Assembly (NCBI GenBank): GCA_019359045.1
Contig: JAHHIA010000006.1
Coordinates: 310,001 to 374,000 of the forward strand
DNA from: Scytolyngbya sp. HA4215-MV1
Lineage (GTDB): Bacteria; Cyanobacteriota; Cyanobacteriia; Leptolyngbyales; Leptolyngbyaceae
Reading direction: 5' to 3'
DNA length: 64,000 nucleotides
The translations under genes and the position numbers were made by a program. Numbering within the stretch: the stretch's first letter is position 1; each line of letters opens with the position of its first letter. Below, piece after piece: positions 17,004 to 25,784 of this stretch. Under the pieces are notes generated by a model. The model worked only from the letters and a program-made list of their open reading frames with translations, did not search any database and was not told the origin of the DNA.

Positions 17004-17738
17004 TTATTCACTCTGGGTCAACTCTAGAAAGACGGTTTCCAGAGTCCCACCCGTTTCACCACTGCGAGTTCTCAATTCATCCAGTGTGCCTTCTGCAATC
17101 AACTGTCCATGGTTGATGATGCCAATGCGCTGTGCCATACGTTCAGCAACTTCCATAATGTGAGTGGTCAGAATCACTGTATTGCCTTGTTGCACATAGT
17201 CTGCCAGCATATCTTTTACGACACGGGCAGCTGCAGCATCTAACCCCGAAAGTGGCTCATCCAAAATAATCACTCTCGGCTGATGGATAAAAGCCCCTGC
17301 CAACGCCAGTTTCTGTTTCATTCCTCGCGAAAAGGTTTCAATCAGATCGCTGCGCACATCCCACAGACTTAATTGTTGCAAGAGTTCTTGTGCACGTGGT
17401 TGGGCTTTGGTGGCAGGCACGCCCCACAGTCCAGCCACAAATTCTAGGTACTCTATTGAGCGCAGTTTGCTGTACAACAACGGTTCGTCTGGTAAGTATG
17501 CCAGCAGCTGTTTTGCCTGGTTCGGCGATCGGCGGATGCTATGTCCAAAAATCAATGCATCTCCCCCATCGGGTTGCAGAAGTCCGGCAACCATCCGCAA
17601 CGTCGTGGTTTTGCCAGCCCCGTTTGGTCCCAAGAGCGCATACAGAGATCCCTGAAAAATCTGTAAGGTCAGATTATTCACCGCTAGATGGGAGCCAAAC
17701 CGTTTGCTGAGCGAGGCAAGTTGTAGTGCAATTGTCAT
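17004..17738 (-). CDS. ABC transporter ATP-binding protein
   Basis: A 244-residue ATPase with all landmarks: Walker A LLGPNGAGKTTT, Q-loop region AYLPDEP, signature FSRGMKQKLALAGA, Walker B VIILDEPLSGLD, and the switch His in ILTTHIMEVAE. It belongs to the CcmA/ABC-2-type exporter class (GTLDELRTRSGETGG near the C-terminus). It heads a minus-strand run: ATPase, secreted nucleoside-hydrolase-like protein, permease, small secreted protein. Together with the permease it should form an exporter; the substrate is not known. ATG at 17738. Confidence 0.92.
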   Translation of the reverse strand: MTIALQLASLSKRFGSHLAVNNLTLQIFQGSLYALLGPNGAGKTTTLRMVAGLLQPDGGDALIFGHSIRRSPNQAKQLLAYLPDEPLLYSKLRSIEYLEFVAGLWGVPATKAQPRAQELLQQLSLWDVRSDLIETFSRGMKQKLALAGAFIHQPRVIILDEPLSGLDAAAARVVKDMLADYVQQGNTVILTTHIMEVAERMAQRIGIINHGQLIAEGTLDELRTRSGETGGTLETVFLELTQSE

Positions 17739-17827
17739 GCTTCAAAGCTACCGTGGGAATTTATGAATGTAGACACAAAGGATTCGTCTAAGCTCCAGTA
17801 AATGTGGGATATTCAGTATTTTGAAGC
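17739..17827. promoter_or_regulatory. Inverted repeat in the divergent ABC/adh promoter region
   Basis: GCTTCAAA (17739-17746) and its exact complement TTTGAAGC (17820-17827) flank the short region between the divergent ABC ATPase and alcohol dehydrogenase genes. They are 73 bases apart. This could be a paired operator for one regulator, or chance. Confidence 0.2.
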
Positions 17828-17877
17828 CATATTCTGAACATTCACAAACATTTCGAGCTAGGAATAGGAGTCTGGTG

Positions 17878-18990
17878 ATGGATGTCAAAGCCGCAGTTGC
17901 GATCGAGGCTGGCAAACCTCTCAGTATCGAAACCGTGCAATTGGAAGGTCCCCAGGCAGGCGAAGTCATGGTCGAGATCAAAGCGACCGGAGTCTGCCAT
18001 ACCGATGCTTACACTCTGTCTGGAGCTGATCCGGAGGGGCTATTTCCTGCCATCTTGGGGCATGAGGGCGCAGGGGTGGTGGTGGAAGTGGGAGCCGGAG
18101 TCAAGTCTGTCAAACCGGGCGACCATGTCATCCCCCTGTACACGCCAGAATGTCGGAACTGTGCTTACTGTCTCAGCGGCAAAACCAACTTGTGTCAGGC
18201 AATTCGCTTAACTCAAGGCAAGGGGCTCATGCCCAATGGCACCAGCCGTTTTTCTCTGGATGGAAAAATGATTCATCACTACATGGGCACGTCCACCTTT
18301 GCCAACTACACAGTTTTACCCGAAATTGCTGTCGCTAAAATCCGTCAAGATGCCCCCTTTGACAAGGTTTGTTATATTGGCTGCGGCGTAACGACAGGCA
18401 TTGGAGCTGTGATTCACACTGCCAAAGTGCAACCCGGAGCCAATGTGGTAGTTTTTGGGTTGGGTGGCATTGGTCTGAATGTGATCCAAGGGGCACGCAT
18501 GGTAGGAGCCAATATGATTGTAGGGGTCGATCTCAATCCCCAAAAACGCGCATTGGCAGAAAAGTTGGGCATGACGCATTTCGTCAATCCCAAAGAAGTG
18601 AACGGTGATCTGGTGGCATACCTGGTCGAACTGACAGGTGGGGGAGCCGACTACAGCTTTGAATGCGTGGGCAATGTAAACCTGATGCGACAAGCGCTGG
18701 AATGTTGCCACAAGGGTTGGGGCGTGAGTGTGATTATTGGGGTGGCAGCGGCTGGGCAAGAAATCAGCACCCGCCCGTTCCAGCTGGTAACAGGGCGAGT
18801 ATGGAAAGGCTCGGCGTTTGGTGGAGCGAGAGGGCGGACGGATGTCCCCAAAATTGTGGATTGGTATATGGATGGCAAGATTAATATTGATGACCTGATT
18901 ACTAATGTGATGCCGATCGACCAGGTAAACGAAGCGTTTGAACTCATGCATCGAGGCGAAGCTATCCGAACGGTGCTGACGTTTGGTTAA
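17878..18990 (+). CDS. adhC: S-(hydroxymethyl)glutathione dehydrogenase / class III alcohol dehydrogenase
   Basis: A 370-residue zinc enzyme that oxidises S-hydroxymethylglutathione in formaldehyde detoxification and reduces S-nitrosoglutathione. Catalytic-zinc ligands appear in [12 protein letters not shown] and GHEGAGVV. The four structural-zinc cysteines are in [15 protein letters not shown]. The NAD-binding loop is [15 protein letters not shown] followed by GVDLNPQK. The class III fingerprint ([32 protein letters not shown]) is clear. ATG at 17878 has TAGGAG upstream; an earlier in-frame TTG at 17821 is not used. It is monocistronic by position. Confidence 0.95.
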   Translation: MDVKAAVAIEAGKPLSIETVQLEGPQAGEVMVEIKATGVCHTDAYTLSGADPEGLFPAILGHEGAGVVVEVGAGVKSVKPGDHVIPLYTPECRNCAYCLSGKTNLCQAIRLTQGKGLMPNGTSRFSLDGKMIHHYMGTSTFANYTVLPEIAVAKIRQDAPFDKVCYIGCGVTTGIGAVIHTAKVQPGANVVVFGLGGIGLNVIQGARMVGANMIVGVDLNPQKRALAEKLGMTHFVNPKEVNGDLVAYLVELTGGGADYSFECVGNVNLMRQALECCHKGWGVSVIIGVAAAGQEISTRPFQLVTGRVWKGSAFGGARGRTDVPKIVDWYMDGKINIDDLITNVMPIDQVNEAFELMHRGEAIRTVLTFG

Positions 18991-19000
18991 GGGATCAAGG

Positions 19001-19054
19001 GAGCGAGTTTTCTTCGATTCTCAAAACAGCCTTCAAGAAGGCGATCGCTCGCTC
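19001..19054 (+). terminator. Hairpin after adhC
   Basis: GAGCGAG at 19001-19007 pairs with CTCGCTC at 19048-19054, and an inner stem GCCTTC/GAAGGC sits at 19029-19042 with a two-base loop. No T run follows. It could be a terminator of the dehydrogenase gene. Confidence 0.3.
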
Positions 19055-19129
19055 TACAATAAACTTTGTTCAACCTTGCTCCCAATCCCGATAGAATCGC
19101 GGTAGTTGCATCACTTTCAGGCTGACTTC

Positions 19130-19720
19130 ATGACTCACTCAACGGACATACTGACCCTAGCACGCTGGATGGCAGCGGACTTTAGCAACCAGCAACAAGC
19201 CTTTGATAACCCGCCGCTCTATGCTCACATCCGGGTTTGTATACGTCCGCTGCCGCTAGAGGTAATGTCTGGCGTAAGTTTCTTGTTGGAGCAAGCTTAC
19301 GACTTTATGTTGAACCAGCCCTATCGGTTGCGTGTGCTCAAGCTCGTCCCCACGGAGGAACGAATTGAAGTTGAAAATTACCTGGTCAAGGGAGAAGAAG
19401 CTTTTTATAATGCCACTCGCGATCTGGAGCGCTTAAATCAACTGAAAGCGGATCAGCTTGAGAAAATGTGTGGTTGTACATTTTGGGTGGAGTGGACAGG
19501 AAGCAGTTTCAAAGGCTGTATTGAACCAGGCAGAGCTTGCCTGGTAGAACGGAAGGGCAAAAATACTTATCTAGACAGTAGTTTTGAGTTTTCTGAAGCA
19601 GGACTCATCAGCCTCGATCGCGGTCGAGATGTGGAAACGGATGAGCATATTTGGGGGTCGATCGCGGGTCCTTTTGAGTTTGTTCGCTGGGCAAGTTTTG
19701 CGGATGAAGTTAGAGTCTAA
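19130..19720 (+). CDS. cpcT: CpcT/CpeT-type phycobiliprotein chromophore lyase
   Basis: A 196-residue protein matching the CpeT/CpcT family, which attaches phycocyanobilin to cysteine of phycobiliprotein beta subunits (classically Cys-153 of CpcB). Recognisable segments are LARWMAADFSNQQQAFDNPP at the N-terminus, VRPLP-type IRPLPLE, EQAYDFMLNQPYRLRVLKL, CGCTFWVEWTG and the C-terminal HIWGSIAGPFEF. ATG at 19130 gives the usual family length; the TTG at 19106 is unlikely. It stands alone, as is common for cpcT. Which phycobiliprotein it serves cannot be told from sequence alone. Confidence 0.9.
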   Translation: MTHSTDILTLARWMAADFSNQQQAFDNPPLYAHIRVCIRPLPLEVMSGVSFLLEQAYDFMLNQPYRLRVLKLVPTEERIEVENYLVKGEEAFYNATRDLERLNQLKADQLEKMCGCTFWVEWTGSSFKGCIEPGRACLVERKGKNTYLDSSFEFSEAGLISLDRGRDVETDEHIWGSIAGPFEFVRWASFADEVRV

Positions 19721-19788
19721 ATTAATAGCTGCGATGTCACACTAATACGGTTGATGGAAACAACTGACACCCAAGCCCCTCTGTAGAC

Positions 19789-20787
19789 ATGCCTCATATT
19801 TCTGTGGTTGTTCCCGTTTACAAAGCAGAAGATTGTTTACAAGAACTATCTAAGCGCCTAAGAAATTCTCTTGAAGAAATTTCTAAAGATTTTGAAATTA
19901 TTTTGGTTGAAGATTGTGGTGGTGATCGTTCATGGGAATTAATTACTGAACTGGCACAGCAAGACGATCGTATCAAGGGCATTCAGTTTAGTCGTAACTT
20001 TGGACAACATTATGGAATCACAGCTGGACTAGATCACTGCAGTGGTGATTGGATTATTGTCATGGATTGTGATCTGCAAGATCGTCCCGAAGAAATTCCA
20101 CGATTTTATGCGCTGGCTCAACAGGGCTATGATGTCATTCTTGCTCATCGCGGCAAACGCAATGATCCCCCTTTCAAGCGATTGAGTTCCCGATTATTTT
20201 ATCAAGTATTCAACTACCTAGCGGACACTCAATATGATGCGGGAATCGGCAACTTTCGGATGATTTCTCGAAAAGTTGCCGAGAGTTTTTGTCAGATGCG
20301 CGAACAATTACGTTTTTTTGGTGGCTTGGTTGATTGGATGGGTTTTCCTACTGCGATCGTCGAAGTACAACACGATAGCCGATTTTCAGGCAAGAGTACT
20401 TATACATTTTTCAAGCAATGGAAACTAGCGAGTGAAATCATTATTGCTTATTCCGATAAGCCACTCAGATTGTCCGTAAAATTGGGTTTTTTGATTGCCG
20501 TTCTCGCCTTTTTTTATGGCATATATATCATTTTTCGAGCGTTTGCGTTTGGCGTTCCGGTTGTGGGTTGGAGTAGCTTGATTGTTTCCCTATATTTTTT
20601 AGGTGGTATCATTATTTTTAATTTAGGAATTATTGGTATTTATTTAAGTAAATCATTTAATGAAGTGAAAAAACGCCCCCTTTATCTGGTAAGAAATTAC
20701 ACTAATATGTTTGGTAAGACAGGCATAGGTTTTAATACAGTTCGTTCATCAGAAACAGTGAGACAAAGCGATCGCTCCGAACTTTAA
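19789..20787 (+). CDS. Polyprenyl-phosphate glycosyltransferase (GT2, DPM/ArnC/GtrB type)
   Basis: A 332-residue enzyme. Residues 1-220 form the GT2 fold with HISVVVPVYKAEDCL, the metal-binding acidic patch VMDCDLQDRPEEIP and SRNFGQHYGITAGLD. Two C-terminal membrane helices (about residues 232-255 and 265-290) anchor it, as in ArnC and GtrB, which move a sugar from UDP- or GDP-sugar to undecaprenyl phosphate. The ISKSFNEVKKRPLYLVR tail is typical. It opens the glycan cluster 19789-28163 and could supply lipid-linked sugar to the two large membrane proteins downstream (inference). Confidence 0.9.
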   Translation: MPHISVVVPVYKAEDCLQELSKRLRNSLEEISKDFEIILVEDCGGDRSWELITELAQQDDRIKGIQFSRNFGQHYGITAGLDHCSGDWIIVMDCDLQDRPEEIPRFYALAQQGYDVILAHRGKRNDPPFKRLSSRLFYQVFNYLADTQYDAGIGNFRMISRKVAESFCQMREQLRFFGGLVDWMGFPTAIVEVQHDSRFSGKSTYTFFKQWKLASEIIIAYSDKPLRLSVKLGFLIAVLAFFYGIYIIFRAFAFGVPVVGWSSLIVSLYFLGGIIIFNLGIIGIYLSKSFNEVKKRPLYLVRNYTNMFGKTGIGFNTVRSSETVRQSDRSEL

Positions 20788-20851
20788 AATCTTATATAGT
20801 GATCCCATCTGGATTGTAAGAAAGGATTCCGTTAGAAGGCTTTCTCTTAAA

Positions 20852-20901
20852 GCTCCTAAATCTCATAACTGATTTAGGACTGCTATAGGAGCGACTTTTT
20901 T
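20852..20901 (+). terminator. Terminator with an overlapping competing hairpin
   Basis: GCTCCTA at 20852-20858 is exactly complementary to TAGGAGC at 20886-20892, and six T residues follow at 20896-20901, as in an intrinsic terminator. A second stem, CCTAAATC (20855-20862) with GATTTAGG (20871-20878), uses some of the same bases, so the two pairings of the left arm exclude each other. This is the layout of an attenuator, but a simple terminator is equally possible. Confidence 0.45.
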
Positions 20902-20928
20902 CTTATTTGATCACTTTTGGAGTAATCG

Positions 20929-21717
20929 GTGCCAAATTTCGGATATATCACTGATCTTCCCTATGAAACAAGAAATCTTGGTCTAGCATGTTTTGCTGTA
21001 AGAGATGAATTTTTAGAAAATCCCAACGAATCTGGGTTAAAGTCTGATATTGCTCAAAAGATCTCAGCCTGTGGTAAAGTCTTTGTCCAGACTCGGATAC
21101 CCAAAGAACTGAGCCAACTGGCACCTATTTTTCAAAGATGTGGATTTTACTTTGTGGAATCAACACTGATTCCTCAATCTCGATTGGTTGATAATATAAT
21201 TCTTAAAAATTTTACTTTAAATAGGCTCGATTTTGTGCCGAGTCGATATTCCTTAAATCGATTAGTGGTTCAACCTATCGATAAACAGAATTTTGATATT
21301 AGAAATAATATCGAAGAAATTTCTAAAAACTCTTTTATAGACGATCGCTTTCATCTTGATCCAAACTGTCCAGATGAGATTGCAGATTCGAGATTTTTTT
21401 ATTGGATCCAAGATCTATATTCTGATTCAGATGTCATTTTTTATGATTTAGAATACGATCGTGAAATCATTGGGTTTATGTGCCGAAAGAACACCAATTT
21501 GATTCTGGCAGGATTTGCGAAGAAATATCGCAACAGTGGCTTAGGAGATTTTTTGTGGCTCTCAGTAATGCAGGATATGCTTACCCGAGGGTTGTCCCAG
21601 GCACACACCCTAATTTCAGCCAATAATACAGCTGTGCTAAATTTGTATGCACGGCTGGGATTCAAATTTAAACAACCCGCAGTAACTTTTCACTATTGGA
21701 GTCATCCAATTTGCTGA
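20929..21717 (+). CDS. GNAT-family acetyltransferase, possibly WecD/RffC-like
   Basis: A 262-residue protein starting at GTG 20929, with GGAG about seven bases upstream. The C-terminal part has the acetyl-CoA-binding signature KKYRNSGLGDFLW and the following GNAT strand/helix (LISANNTAVLNLYARLGFKF). The N-terminal half is variable, with GYITDLPYETRNLGLACFAV recalling dTDP-fucosamine acetyltransferase WecD. The sugar aminotransferase encoded at 23083 is of the WecE/RffA type, so the two may act in sequence to make a dTDP-4-acetamido sugar. This assignment rests on context and partial similarity. Confidence 0.75.
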   Translation: MPNFGYITDLPYETRNLGLACFAVRDEFLENPNESGLKSDIAQKISACGKVFVQTRIPKELSQLAPIFQRCGFYFVESTLIPQSRLVDNIILKNFTLNRLDFVPSRYSLNRLVVQPIDKQNFDIRNNIEEISKNSFIDDRFHLDPNCPDEIADSRFFYWIQDLYSDSDVIFYDLEYDREIIGFMCRKNTNLILAGFAKKYRNSGLGDFLWLSVMQDMLTRGLSQAHTLISANNTAVLNLYARLGFKFKQPAVTFHYWSHPIC

Positions 21718-21805
21718 TGACTTAAAGTGGCACAATAAATAGATTAAAATATTTTTTCTAAAACTTTTTATAAAAATAAATGACGATTTTCTGAGAATTT
21801 TGCCG

Positions 21806-22168
21806 ATGTCGCATTTCTATATTTTTCTAACTATTTTTCTGACAGTTTATGGGCAAATTGTCATTAAATGGCAAGCAAGTGCTGCTGGTGAACTGCCAAC
21901 CGATTCTCTTGAAAAGGTTTGGTTTTTACTCCATCTTTTATTAAATCCTTGGATTTTAAGTGGATTGATAGGAGCTTTTCTAGCTTCTATTTCCTGGATG
22001 GCAGCCATGACCAAATTTCAACTGAGTTATGCCTATCCCTTCACGGGATTGTCGTTTGTTTTGGTATTACTCGCAGGTGCATTGATCTTTCACGAAACTC
22101 TAACCCTACCCAGATTGATCGGCACAGGATTGGTAATCGCTGGCATTATCATTGGGAGCCAGGCATGA
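21806..22168 (+). CDS. Small EamA/SMR-type membrane protein (ArnE/F-like)
   Basis: A 120-residue protein with four hydrophobic helices (start SHFYIFLTIFLTVYGQIVIK, end LIGTGLVIAGIIIGSQA). The size and the motif SYAYPFTGLSFVLVLLAG with an ensuing LIGTGLV are those of the ArnE/ArnF and EmrE branch of the drug/metabolite superfamily, which flip undecaprenyl-linked sugars or export small cations. Within a polyprenyl-sugar cluster the flippase role is more plausible. ATG at 21806 is preferred to the TTG at 21800. Its stop overlaps the next start as ATGA, indicating translational coupling. Confidence 0.82.
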   Translation: MSHFYIFLTIFLTVYGQIVIKWQASAAGELPTDSLEKVWFLLHLLLNPWILSGLIGAFLASISWMAAMTKFQLSYAYPFTGLSFVLVLLAGALIFHETLTLPRLIGTGLVIAGIIIGSQA

Positions 22169-23031
22169 AGGTTTGCATTGCCTGTAACCATCGCTTCGAT
22201 CGACCTGATTGGCAATGCACAAAATGTGACTATTACCCTCCTAAAATTGCTGGACATTTGGCATTTGCTCCTGACCTTGCCCATGCCAGTGAAGGCTTTG
22301 AAGCCCATTTTTTTGAGCGTCTTGCCGAATTGGAAGCCGGAAATTTTTGGTTTCGATCGCGCAATCGACTTATTATTTGGGCACTGCAACACTATTTTCC
22401 CCATACTAAAAGTTGCTTAGAAATTGGCTGTGGTACAGGGTTCGTCTTATCAGACATTGAGCAAAATTTTCCTGAATTGCAGCTTTCTGCCAGTGAAGTA
22501 TTTACTCAAGGACTCGCGTTTGCTGCCCAGCGAGTTTCAACTGCCCAATTATTTCAAATGGATGCGCGAAAAATCCCTTTTGAGGATGAATTTGGTCTAA
22601 TTGGCGCATTTGATGTTCTGGAACATATTCAGGCAGACACAGAGGTGCTGGCTCAGATGTACCAAGCGATCCATTCAGAAGGCGGAATTGTGCTAACTGT
22701 ACCGCAGCACCCCTGGTTGTGGAGTCAGGCGGATGATTATGCCCATCACGTTCGTCGCTATCGAGCGATCGAACTCAAACAAAAGGTTATCGCTGCTGGC
22801 TTTCGTGTGGTACGAACTACCTCCTTTGTTTCTCTATTGCTGCCGCTTTTGCTGGCATCTCGGTTGAGTCAAAAACGCCACAAATCCAACTATGACCCAA
22901 CTTCAGAACTCAAAATTCAGGGGTGGTTGAATGATATGTTGGAAAACATTCTGAGTTGGGAGCGGCGGTTGATTCAAAGTGGCGTTTCTTTCGCCGCAGG
23001 TGGTTCACTCCTGCTAATTGCTAAAAAGTAA
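22165..23031 (+). CDS. SAM-dependent methyltransferase with N-terminal zinc ribbon
   Basis: A 288-residue protein. The first 25 residues hold two CxxC pairs (CIAC at the start, then CTKC), a zinc ribbon. The methyltransferase fold follows at about residue 85: CLEIGCGTGFVLSDI, then GAFDVLEHIQADTEVLA and GGIVLTVPQHPWLWS. A hydrophobic segment (VSLLLPLLLASRL) sits in the C-terminal third and may associate with membrane. The frame is open further upstream, but ATG at 22165 fits the four-base overlap with the preceding gene. Substrate unknown; the context points to a lipid-linked sugar. Confidence 0.85.
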   Translation: MKVCIACNHRFDRPDWQCTKCDYYPPKIAGHLAFAPDLAHASEGFEAHFFERLAELEAGNFWFRSRNRLIIWALQHYFPHTKSCLEIGCGTGFVLSDIEQNFPELQLSASEVFTQGLAFAAQRVSTAQLFQMDARKIPFEDEFGLIGAFDVLEHIQADTEVLAQMYQAIHSEGGIVLTVPQHPWLWSQADDYAHHVRRYRAIELKQKVIAAGFRVVRTTSFVSLLLPLLLASRLSQKRHKSNYDPTSELKIQGWLNDMLENILSWERRLIQSGVSFAAGGSLLLIAKK

Positions 23032-23082
23032 GCGAATCTATTGAATCCAGGTATCTTGAGAACTTAACGGGCACGGCAACCT

Positions 23083-24216
23083 GTGACTATACCGTTTAAT
23101 CGACCTTTTGTTGTTGGCAAAGAATTTGAGTATATCCAGCAGGCGATCGCCCAAAGTTGGCTTTCTGGCAATGGCACCTTTACCAAACGATGTCAGACTG
23201 ATCTGGCTGCGCGGATTGGTTGCGATCGGGCATTATTGACTCATTCTTGCACCGCCGCTCTGGAGATGGCAGCAATTCTGGCAGAGATCCAGCCAGGGGA
23301 TGAAGTCATTATGCCGTCCTACACCTTTGTCTCCACTGCCAATGCCTTTGTGCTACGTGGGGGGGTGCCTGTGTTTGTCGATATTCGCCCGGAAACACTC
23401 AATATTGACGAAACGCTGATTGAAGCAGCAATTACTCCTCGGACTAAGGCGATCGTTCCGGTTCACTATGCTGGGGTGGGTTGTGAGATGAATGCGATTC
23501 TGGCGATCGCGCAACAACACAATTTACTCGTGATCGAAGATGCCGCGCAGGGATTCATGGCATCCTACCAAAATCGCCCACTCGGCAGCATGGGGCATCT
23601 GGCAACCCTCAGTTTCCACGAGACCAAAAATGTCATTTCAGGAGAAGGCGGCGCACTTCTAATCAACGATCCTCGTCTGACCGCCAGAGCAGAAATCATC
23701 TGGGAAAAAGGTACCAATCGCAGCCAATTTTTTCGAGGACAGGTAGATAAATACACCTGGGTGGATATCGGCTCTTCTTACCTGCCCAGTGAGATTAATG
23801 CCGCGTTTTTGTGGGCGCAGTTGGAGTTTGCCGAAACCATTACCCAAACCCGATTAACCCTCTGGCAACAATATCATCAAGCCCTGGCAGATCTGGAAAA
23901 TGTGGGCAAACTGCGTCGTCCCAGAATTCCTAGCGATCGTCAGCATAACGCTCACATGTACTATATTCTTCTATCGGATTTAGAAACTCGGACAGCTTTG
24001 ATCCAATATCTGCAGCAACAGGGTATTAATTCGGTTTTTCACTATATCCCTCTCCATTCTGCACCAGCGGGCAAGAAGTTTTCTCGCACTAGCGGTGAGT
24101 TGTACTATACAGACTATCTGTCTGAGCGATTGTTGCGACTGCCCCTCTTTCCTGCTTTGACAGACCTACAAGTTGAACAGGTGATCAATGCCATTGACCA
24201 ATTTTTTCACTCCTAG
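23083..24216 (+). CDS. rffA: dTDP-4-amino-4,6-dideoxygalactose transaminase-like aminotransferase
   Basis: A PLP enzyme of 377 residues in the DegT/DnrJ/EryC1/StrS family, starting at GTG 23083. Key segments are FNRPFVVGKEFEYI, HSCTAALEMAA, EDAAQGF with the Asp contacting PLP, and SFHETKNVISGEGGALL with the Schiff-base Lys. The combination FNRPFVVGKE and SFHETKNVISGEGG is that of RffA/WecE, which aminates dTDP-4-keto-6-deoxyglucose. Next door is a GNAT acetyltransferase, the WecD counterpart. Product sugar is inferred, not proven. Its stop overlaps the start of the next gene. Confidence 0.9.
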   Translation: MTIPFNRPFVVGKEFEYIQQAIAQSWLSGNGTFTKRCQTDLAARIGCDRALLTHSCTAALEMAAILAEIQPGDEVIMPSYTFVSTANAFVLRGGVPVFVDIRPETLNIDETLIEAAITPRTKAIVPVHYAGVGCEMNAILAIAQQHNLLVIEDAAQGFMASYQNRPLGSMGHLATLSFHETKNVISGEGGALLINDPRLTARAEIIWEKGTNRSQFFRGQVDKYTWVDIGSSYLPSEINAAFLWAQLEFAETITQTRLTLWQQYHQALADLENVGKLRRPRIPSDRQHNAHMYYILLSDLETRTALIQYLQQQGINSVFHYIPLHSAPAGKKFSRTSGELYYTDYLSERLLRLPLFPALTDLQVEQVINAIDQFFHS

Positions 24217-25771
24217 TGAACACAAAGTTGTTCTATCATCCAGATTTGAGTTCTTGGGGATTTTTGTACTGGCAGTGGGGTTGGTGACAGTTAACTTCTT
24301 ATTACAAGAAAATATTGATATTAACCTTAGTGATGAGGGGTATTTATGGTATGGTACAGTGCGGACCGCGATCGGAGAAGTGCCGTTACGGGATTTTCAA
24401 TCCTATGATCCGGGACGCTATTTATGGGGAGCGCTTTGGTTCAAGTTGTTGGACAGCGATCGGCTGTTGACTCTACGACTCTCCAACGCAATTTTCCAAA
24501 CTTTGGGACTAACGTTTGGGTTACTCAGTGTTCGCCGACTGACACGATCGCCTTGGCTGTTGACATTGGCTGGGCTAGTCTTGTTACTCTGGATGTTTCC
24601 TCGCCACAAACTATTTGAATCCAGTATTTCAATGGCTGCGGTTTACTTTGCAGTATTGCTGTTAGAGAAACCGTCTTTACGACGATATTTTACTGTCGGG
24701 TGTGCAGTAGGTTTGTCAGCATTTTTCGGGCGTAATCATGGATTTTATACCTTTGCTTCTTTTGCAGGGTTAATAGGATTCATTTGGCTCAAGTTTGATC
24801 GTAAGGCGCTGCTGAAACATCTATTGAGTTGGGGGACTGGCATTTTGGTTGGTTATTCACCAGCCTTACTGATGATGGCGTTGATTCCAGGCTTTTGGGA
24901 TGGATTTAATGCCCTGAATCAGTTACTGATACGTCTTGGTAAAACCAACCTTCCCCTACCCGTACCTTGGTTTTGGCGAGCCAGTTATACACCCGATTTG
25001 TGGCTCTCAAGTCATATCTTCAGCGTGGGCTGTTTATTTTTAATCTTGCCTTTCTTTAATGGAATTTTCTTAGTTTATTTACTATGCCAAAAGCGGGATT
25101 TTTTACAGAGGCATCTCGTTCTCATTTCAGCAACGTTTCTCAGCCTTACCTATACTCACTACGCTTTTTCCCGTGCCGATTTACCTCATTTATCTCAAGC
25201 TATTCACCCGATGTTGATTGGCTGGATGGCTACGATTCGGTTATTTTCGACCTTATCCTGGAAAAAAATCAGTCTTTTCCTATCCGTTAGCTTGGCAATT
25301 TTAACCGTGACCGGGATCGTAATTATTAGTCCCTTGTCCATGAGATTGCGATCGCCCAGTGGCAGCTACGTAGTTCAGAAAATTGGTGGAGATCGACTCT
25401 CTATTCCTCGTGGAACTGCAAATCTAATCCGCACAATTCAACAGATTAACCTGCAACAAATTTCTAGTCAGGAAGAGATCTTAGTTGGGCCTCACATCCC
25501 GGCAATTTACCCCATCTTGCAGCGAAAATCTCCCCTGTGGGATATCTACTTTCTATTTCCTGAAACAGAAAAACGACAGCAAGCCATCATTCAAGAACTG
25601 CACCAAAAAAAAGTAAATTGGGTGCTCTTAGGAGATGTTGCTTTAGATAATCGGGAAAATCTTCGTTTCAAGAATACTCATCCGCTCGTCTGGCAACACT
25701 TTAAACAAGCTTTTCAGATCATTGAGAATAAAAATTTACCGTCTGAATATCAATTAATGCATCGAAAATAG
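24188..25771 (+). CDS. Multi-pass membrane glycosyltransferase-like protein (GT39/ArnT class)
   Basis: A 527-residue protein starting at ATG 24188, overlapping the aminotransferase gene by 29 bases. It has about ten hydrophobic helices. The first lumenal loop carries INLSDEGYLWYGTVRTAIGE and the motif RDFQSYDPGRYLWG, in the place where GT-C enzymes keep their catalytic acidic residues. The C-terminal 120 residues are hydrophilic and include VGPHIPAIYPILQRKSP, similar to soluble tails of such enzymes. It probably transfers a sugar from a polyprenyl phosphate donor outside the cytoplasmic membrane; the acceptor is unknown. Confidence 0.75.
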   Translation: MPLTNFFTPSEHKVVLSSRFEFLGIFVLAVGLVTVNFLLQENIDINLSDEGYLWYGTVRTAIGEVPLRDFQSYDPGRYLWGALWFKLLDSDRLLTLRLSNAIFQTLGLTFGLLSVRRLTRSPWLLTLAGLVLLLWMFPRHKLFESSISMAAVYFAVLLLEKPSLRRYFTVGCAVGLSAFFGRNHGFYTFASFAGLIGFIWLKFDRKALLKHLLSWGTGILVGYSPALLMMALIPGFWDGFNALNQLLIRLGKTNLPLPVPWFWRASYTPDLWLSSHIFSVGCLFLILPFFNGIFLVYLLCQKRDFLQRHLVLISATFLSLTYTHYAFSRADLPHLSQAIHPMLIGWMATIRLFSTLSWKKISLFLSVSLAILTVTGIVIISPLSMRLRSPSGSYVVQKIGGDRLSIPRGTANLIRTIQQINLQQISSQEEILVGPHIPAIYPILQRKSPLWDIYFLFPETEKRQQAIIQELHQKKVNWVLLGDVALDNRENLRFKNTHPLVWQHFKQAFQIIENKNLPSEYQLMHRK

Positions 25772-25784
25772 CGCCCTTGCTTTT

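Noticed and set aside
21919-23031. Long frame that would extend the zinc-ribbon methyltransferase by 82 residues
   Set aside because: The extension overlaps the flippase-like gene in another frame; ATG at 22165 in the ATGA overlap is far more plausible.
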